DNA of 64,000 nt from Oenanthe sinensis (lineage: Eukaryota > Streptophyta > Magnoliopsida > Apiales > Apiaceae), in assembly GCA_028671895.1 (NCBI GenBank), contig JAPMAC010000207.1:62001-126000 (forward strand). Reading direction: 5' to 3'. How positions within the stretch are numbered: the first letter of the stretch is position 1; every line of letters begins with the position of its first letter. The translations under genes and the position numbers were made by a program. Shown piece after piece: positions 58,289 to 64,000 of the stretch. The notes beneath the pieces are model-generated. The model was not told the DNA's origin, did not search any database, and was given only the letters and a program-made list of their open reading frames with translations.

Positions 58289-58470
58289 TCCCTAATATTG
58301 TAGAAGGGGGGTTGAATACAATATATGATTTTAATCATGGAATTATGGATTTAACAATTTTACTTTAATTTCTCACGAAATATTAATTATAATGAAATAT
58401 TGTTCAAGTTTAAGATATGATTTTAACTTGAAAAGTATTACAACATTAATATATTGAAAGTGTAAATAAT
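58289..58470 (-). repeat. End of an unidentified copia LTR
   Basis: TGGTCCCTAATATTGTAGAAGG plus the G-run and GTTGAATAC is the reverse complement of the usual copia LTR end (GTATTCAACCCCCCTTCTAC...). About 150 bp of AT-rich LTR-like sequence follow, with no match elsewhere in the window. Confidence 0.55.
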
Positions 58471-58693
58471 TGTTTAGAATTATATACTATACACAGATAG
58501 ACACAAAGTTTCTGTATTTTGAGAATTGTTCTACTCATTACTTTTCCAATAATTTCATGCCACGTGTCCCACTATACACTATATGCAATTGAGAGGGAAT
58601 AGTTTATTTCACATTTTCACTATCTGCATCTTGTCTTCTCTCTCATTTTCTCTAAAACCCTAATTCTCCATACCTGCAAATCTCTGTATTACA
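58471..58693 (+). promoter_or_regulatory. D3 sequence upstream of ORF3
   Basis: Matches D2 30005-30246 (ACACAGATA, CCACGTGTCCCACTA, GAGAGGGAATAG, CTCTAAAACCCTAAT). The motif cluster that precedes it in D2 is absent here, lost with the rest of pol. Confidence 0.7.
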
Positions 58694-61600
58694 ATGGCAT
58701 CCAAAGGACTCTCATTTCAAAACTACACATTCGCTGCCACTAATTATATATCTCTCTTGAATAAAACTGATGCTCATAAGGATTTTCATGTTATTCAAGA
58801 TTTTTTGCAGAACAGCTATATTGGGTAAGCTCTTCAGGAACCCAATAATTTCTCTGCTCAAACTTTGCTTAAAATCTGGTCGACTGCAAAGTTCAGTAAT
58901 GCTAGTGATTATGAGAAGCCTATCATTAGATTCCAATGCAATGGAAAGAATTCGATAACTCCTGTTGTGGTTCGACAAGCCCTTCATCTTCCAGAAGTGG
59001 CTGTATATGATGATCTGGTTAATGATGAATAGATAAAGGAGTTCTTCAGAAAAATAGGCTATGGAGGTAGTCTATCGAAATTTGGAAGTCTAACCAACTA
59101 TAAGAAGAGAATGGAGCTTCTTCTTTGATTGCATCACAAGGGCCTTCACTGCTAAATACACCAATTTTGATGCAATTCCACAGCTCTCACAGCAGATTGG
59201 GTATTCTCTGACCATAACTTGCAGTTTAATTTTCTATGTTTAATTATTAGGCAATTAGCTAGTAAAATATATGATGATGCACATACTATATATTTTGATA
59301 GATTTTTACAGTTAATTTTTAGCCATTTATTGCCTGATGTAAGTTTTGAGCATGATCAAAGTTTAGTTAGTTTTTGTATGAACAAGAGGATTTTTTCTTA
59401 TCTTACTCGAAAAGATGCCAAGAAAGAGGCTGGAGGTAAACTCTTTCTTCTCTTTTATCCCACATGGGTCAGGCTTCTCTTAAATTAGAGAATGCCTACC
59501 ATGTATGAAAGGGAATTTCTTTCTGTGGCTATGGATCAAAGTTTAGCACCCTCTGATTCTAACCCAAGCCAACAACCAAACACTGACCAACAAACACTGA
59601 TTCTAACCTCTACAGTCTCCCAAAAGACTGTAGTTGTAACAAAAACCTCTCAACAAGAGACAAACAACAAAAGAAAAGGAAAGTCAGTGAAGGAATCTTT
59701 TCCAAAGAAGAGGAAATTGAAAGATGAAAATATTGATTCTGATGATAGTAATGAAGGGCTGGTTTTTCCTGTAAAGAAGGTTGTTAAGAAGGCTTCTGAG
59801 ATTCCTCTTGCACCATTCATGAAGCCATTCACAGTTAATCCAATGCCTGAAATGAAAAATAAGAAAAGAAGATTGATCAAGGCTGCAATCTCTGAAGGTC
59901 TAAACTCTGAAGGGATAAACTCTGATGCAACAATAAACCCTGATGAAATCTTAAACTCTGATGTCCTAATCTATGATCAGCCAAACTGTGCTCAACCACA
60001 AGTAATAAACTCTGATACTGTTATGAAGTCTGGTGAATCTGCATTGCCTGACCAAATAAACAGTAACATTGGTGGAATTGAGGTAGATAGTGATGATGAA
60101 AATGCCAATAGAGAAGAAAATAATGAATTGGCTGAAATGGATGGTAATTCTCTTCATGTTAATCCTTTTACCAGTCTTGTAATCACTTTGGAAAATATTG
60201 ATGTTGCAAGTGAGGCTGTTCCTATGACAATCTCTGATTCTCCTGTTCAATCTCCCAAACAAATTATCAAGGAGATATCATATGAAAGAGTAAGGGAACT
60301 GGCAGAAGAAGTAAGAAAGGAGATGGAAGCAAAGAAGTCAAAATCAACTCTAGCCTCTCCTAATACAAAGCAATTCACAAAAAGAAGAAGAAATAAGTTT
60401 CTTTTGACCAGGACACACAAGAACCTGCCTCTCAAAGTGAAGTATCAGTCATTTTTAGTCCAGACACATAAGAATCTTCAACACAAAGAGTTGAAGCAAC
60501 CACAAATAAATGATATGAAACTAGCAGAGATCATGGGTACAACACACAAGAACCTTCAACTCAAAGGGTTGAAGCAGTTGTTAATGCCCCTACCACACAA
60601 GAACCATCCAATCAAAGTTTGGATGCAGGCACTCAATCAATCATGGAAGATCTTGTTGTTGCTGATACTGAGAAGATAGACTCTGATAAAGTTCCTATGG
60701 CAATCTCTGATGCTATCATGGTGCAACCACTTTCTGCATAGCCTATGAAAACTCCTTCCACATCCACAAATACTAAATGTATAAACTCTGAATTTTCTTC
60801 AGAATTTGCATTCTCTGATAGTATAAGTTCAGATTTTACCTTTCCTATTCTAACTGCTGGGATGACCATGGATAGTCCTGAAAAGGGTAACCCTATTCAT
60901 GTGACTACAAACATCCTTTCTCAGCCACCTCTTATTTCTGTAGGACACTGTGTTTTGAACCTTTCATGTGAGAATGAGATAAAATATGTGAAAAATAGAA
61001 CTAATAATGAGATGCAGATACTGATTCTGGCAAAAGGAGGGGTAGAATTGAGAAAGAAGTTAGTTACTTCTAGTGAGCAAAATCTAACTATTAAAAGTTA
61101 TGATATGTGTGATGTGAGAAGTAATGAGATTACTTTAAAAGAAAAGAGTGATTTAGGATGTTCTGTTACTTTTGCAGGTACTCAGAGTTTATCATTCATC
61201 ACAAACTCTGATCTGCCAATCTCCGATAATGCTATAAACTCTGATGGGGAGGACACAAACTCTGATGGGCCAATTTTTTACTGATGAAGAAGTTACAGAT
61301 CTTTCAATTCCCCTCACTCAGAGGTATAACACAAAGAAGTGGCCTGTTGATTCTTTTGATGCTCATGAGAGGTTAATAATGGATTATCCTGATTATATTG
61401 TGGTTGAAACTCTTAAGGGAGAAATTGAAGCTGCCTTAGATGCAGAAGGTGTCAAAAGAAATTTTAGCTCAAAAGCAGAGCCATCGAATGAAGATTTGCT
61501 CAACTCTCACAGGCAATCCATTTGGGATATGTCTTGAAAATATCCTAATGAAGAAATTTCATGGCCCCATGTTCATGAATTGATAAATAAAGCTGACAAG

Positions 61601-63254
61601 GAACTAAACTCCGATGAAATGAAGACTATTTTGAAGGTTACTACTGTGTTTTCCAAGGGACTTCACAATGAAGTTTGTGAGTTAAAATAATCTGTTAACA
61701 AAACCACTGCATCTGTTCAAACTGTTTTTACAATATCTCAACATGCTCTTGAATTGAAGCTCAAGAATGTCTCAGCAAAACAGGATGCTTTGGAAGTCAA
61801 GGTTGATATTCTTTCTACTGCAGTTACTTCTATGCAGAATATGCTCCATACAATTGTTAACATCCTTACAATAAGAAAAGGCAATGATGTCAGAAAGGGG
61901 GAGAAAGTTGCACAAGACAAATGCAAAGAAGATGCTATAGAAAAATCTAACAAACCTGATGATGATGACCAAGGGAGTCATAAGGATGGAAAGCAAACTC
62001 TGATTCAACAAACTCTGATGACTGGACAAACTCTGACATCTTCTCAAACTCTGATCCTATCAAACTTTAATAAACAAACTCTGATGGATGTTGACATAGA
62101 ATTGGCTAAAAGACTTGAAGAAGAAGAGAAGCCTGAGAAAATAGAAGAGCAAAACTTGAAAGATGCAGAACTGGCAAGAAAGCTTTTTGAAGAAGAAAAT
62201 CTAGGAATGAATCCAGTTGCTGTAGAAGAAGAATTGAAGAAGTCTGGTATTGACAATGCTCAAGTCCAGAAGAAAAGAAAGTATGTAAAGAAAGCTCCAG
62301 CACAAAGGAAGGCACCTGCTCAAAAGAAAATTGCATCTAAGCCTGTCCAAACTAAACCTGTTGAAACTCCTAAGCCAGTTGTTCAAACTAAACCTACTCC
62401 TGAAATTAAGAAGAAAGCTCCAGCAAAATCAATAACTCCATTCACTGTGTCAGGAACCACATTTCTCCCAGGTGGATCAGTTTTGAAGATGAAGAGGAAG
62501 ATCAACAAACTCTGATCAGAAATAAAAAGTCTGATCTTCTGTGGACCAAAACTCAAACTCTGACTCTCAATGCCAGACTTGGTAAAAACAAGGGTGATAT
62601 TGGTGATTCTCAAGCCAAAGTCTTACAGGGGTTAACCAATATTTTCAGAGATCCCTTCTCATTGAAAGATAAGCCTGAGAAAGATTTAACTCAAGAAGAT
62701 TTGGACAAATTAATTTCTGTGAACATAGTGAAGGATATTTTTGATGGTGCACAAAAAAAGGAGAAGCTTCTATATTTTTTGGAGAATGGGAGAGTTATGA
62801 AAATTGCTGAAGAAGATCTGATCCACAAAGCATCTAAACAACTTGAACATGTTCTTTATCTACTCAATGATGAAAATGAAGCCACTTCCAGATGGGTGAA
62901 GATTCTAGAAGTTGTGATAAATGAGAAGAAGAAGAATGAGAGGTTACTCATGATAAACTCTAAGGAGTACAAACCTGGTTATTTGCTTGAAGATGGATTA
63001 GAAAAGGAAATGCTTAAAGAGGATGCAAATGTAAAAATTGTTTTAGGTATTCCTAAACTTATACTAAATCCTAAAGGACAAAAAGCCTGTTGCATTCCCC
63101 TAGATGAAAGAATGGAGAGATCATCAATCTATAATCTGAGAGCTTCTATATTCCAAATTAATGATTCCTCTGAGCAGATGAAAGAATTGAAGGATAAGCT
63201 TGCTGAGTTGTAAAAGAATGCTGAGAAAAAGCTACTAAAATTTTTTCTGAAAGA
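58694..63254 (+). pseudogene. D3 ORF3 (third ORF, frameshifted)
   Basis: Starts MASKGLSFQNYTFAATNYIS. Same order as D2: N-terminal globular part (FLQNSYIG, VVRQALHLPEVAVYDDLV, FFRKIGYGGSLSKFGSLT, FDAIPQLSQ), Ser/Lys stretch (KRKGKSVKESFPKKRK), acidic Asn-Ser-Asp repeats (59890-60060), an RRRN basic patch, LSIPLTQRYNTKKWPVDSFD, coiled coil (61740-61870), Lys/Pro/Thr-rich linker with KKAPAQ and KP repeats (62280-62430), and the C-terminal part (LYLLNDENEATSRWV, RMERSSIYNLRASIFQ, 62850-63210). Stops at ~58828 and 59028; frame changes near 59100, 60680, 61260 and 62520. The longest open piece is 395 codons (59492-60679). It is less damaged than D2. No membrane segment. Confidence 0.82.
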
Positions 63255-63365
63255 AGACTTCTCATACAGAAGAATTTAAGTCAAGAAGGAAGATTCAAAC
63301 TCTAATGCATTTATCTCATTATTTCTAACATCATAAGTGAAATTTATGTTTTCCTTAATAAAACA

Positions 63366-63380
63366 TAAATTGGGGGAGAT
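63366..63380 (+). other. D3 polypurine tract
   Basis: TAAATTGGGGGAGAT directly before the LTR start TGTTAGAAAA. Confidence 0.88.
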
Positions 63381-63913
63381 TGTTAGAAAACAAACACTGA
63401 TGCTGTCAGAGAATAACAAAGAATTTATGATTGCTGACGTCATTAGAGAATAAGAAGCTGTCGGTCAAAGTTTACTCTATCAGAGAATACTCAATCAGAT
63501 TTTACTCTAACAGAGAATGCTCAATCAGAGAATGACAACCGACAGAATTTACAAATCAGAGTTTATAAAGGAAACAGACAAATCAGAATATGATTTGGAT
63601 AGTGAAGAAGGAATTCAAATACAAGACTAATTACCTTATTGAAACTATTATTTTCATAATCTGTTTTGTAATTGAATTGTAACTGTATCTATATAAACAC
63701 AGAAATAAGTTAACATTATTAAAACATTCAAGTCATAACTTTCATATAACCTAGCTGCTCTTGAGAATAGTAAAATTCTTGAGAGAGTTCTTGTACACAG
63801 TTTAATATCAATACAAAATTGTACTTCTTTGCATATTTATGTTCATAATCGATTTACTTTGTACTATTATATTCAACCACCCTTCTATAATAGATTATCA
63901 TCTGGGGCAAACA
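63381..63913 (+). repeat. D3 3' LTR
   Basis: TGTTAGAAAACAAACACTGATGC...GGGGCAAACA. CAGAGTTTA/CAGAATTTA motifs at ~63415-63565 and TATA box CTATATAAAC at ~63689. The exact end is ambiguous by three bases (AACA repeated). No 5' LTR of this copy lies in the window. Confidence 0.9.
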
Positions 63914-64000
63914 ACATATTTTTTTAATTTTAATTATTTTTATAGATAATATATGACCTTTTATTAATGAACTATCTAATTATAAAAAATGTTAATTTTA
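63914..64000. other. AT-rich flank at right edge
   Basis: Short poly-T and AT sequence outside D3. Nothing recognisable. Confidence 0.6.

Overview
The window is plant nuclear DNA, very probably from a dicot, made almost wholly of nested and broken LTR retrotransposons. It is AT-rich. I see no convincing host gene, rRNA, tRNA gene or CRISPR array. Most elements are Ty1/copia of the long type with a third ORF after pol (SIRE/Maximus-like layout: LTR, PBS TGGTATCAGAGC, gag with CCHC knuckles, protease-integrase-RT-RNase H, spacer, ORF3, purine-rich tract, LTR). I name three families here: A, C and D. A fourth element, G, is Ty3/gypsy of Tat/Athila type on the minus strand. The species cannot be told from the sequence. 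Layout. 1-1178: 3' part of an A-type LTR (A0) with PBS. 1179-1436: fragment of C-type gag. 1437-1487 and 13636-14758: 3' LTR of G, split by element A. 1488-13635: element A, complete at both ends, nearly identical LTRs, perfect 5-bp target duplication. 14759-15991: 3' internal part of G. 15992-18110: D1, a D element kept only as 5' LTR and gag. 18111-20669: G gag, leader, PBS and 5' LTR on the minus strand. 20670-21681: C4, an LTR end plus gag fragment. 21682-23392: second copy of the G 3' end. 23393-35385: D2, a full-length but decayed D element. 35386-37120 and 50329-57133: C2, a C element on the minus strand, split by C1. 37121-50328: C1, a young C element on the plus strand, the best preserved copy. 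57134-58470: a mosaic of D, C, A-like and unknown fragments. 58471-63913: D3, the ORF3 half and 3' LTR of a D element. How the parts work together. Gag forms the particle. Pol supplies protease, integrase, RT and RNase H. The third ORF (about 1,500 codons in C and D) has an N-terminal globular part, acidic low-complexity stretches, a coiled coil, a basic tail and a conserved C-terminal part. It shows no signal peptide or membrane segment, so 'envelope-like' does not fit well. The main discovery candidate links this ORF to DNA motifs. Each family carries its own short motif (A: CCGATAGTTA, often palindromic; C: ATCAGAGTCTA; D: ATCAGAGTTTA). Each motif is clustered at the same two places: the LTR upstream of the TATA box, and the pol-ORF3 spacer. 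This suggests a family-specific cis code read by one regulator, possibly ORF3 itself, by analogy with the VANC anti-silencing proteins of VANDAL transposons. A second shared trait is a constant -1 register between gag and pol in all three families, ending at a conserved GCAG|GG.
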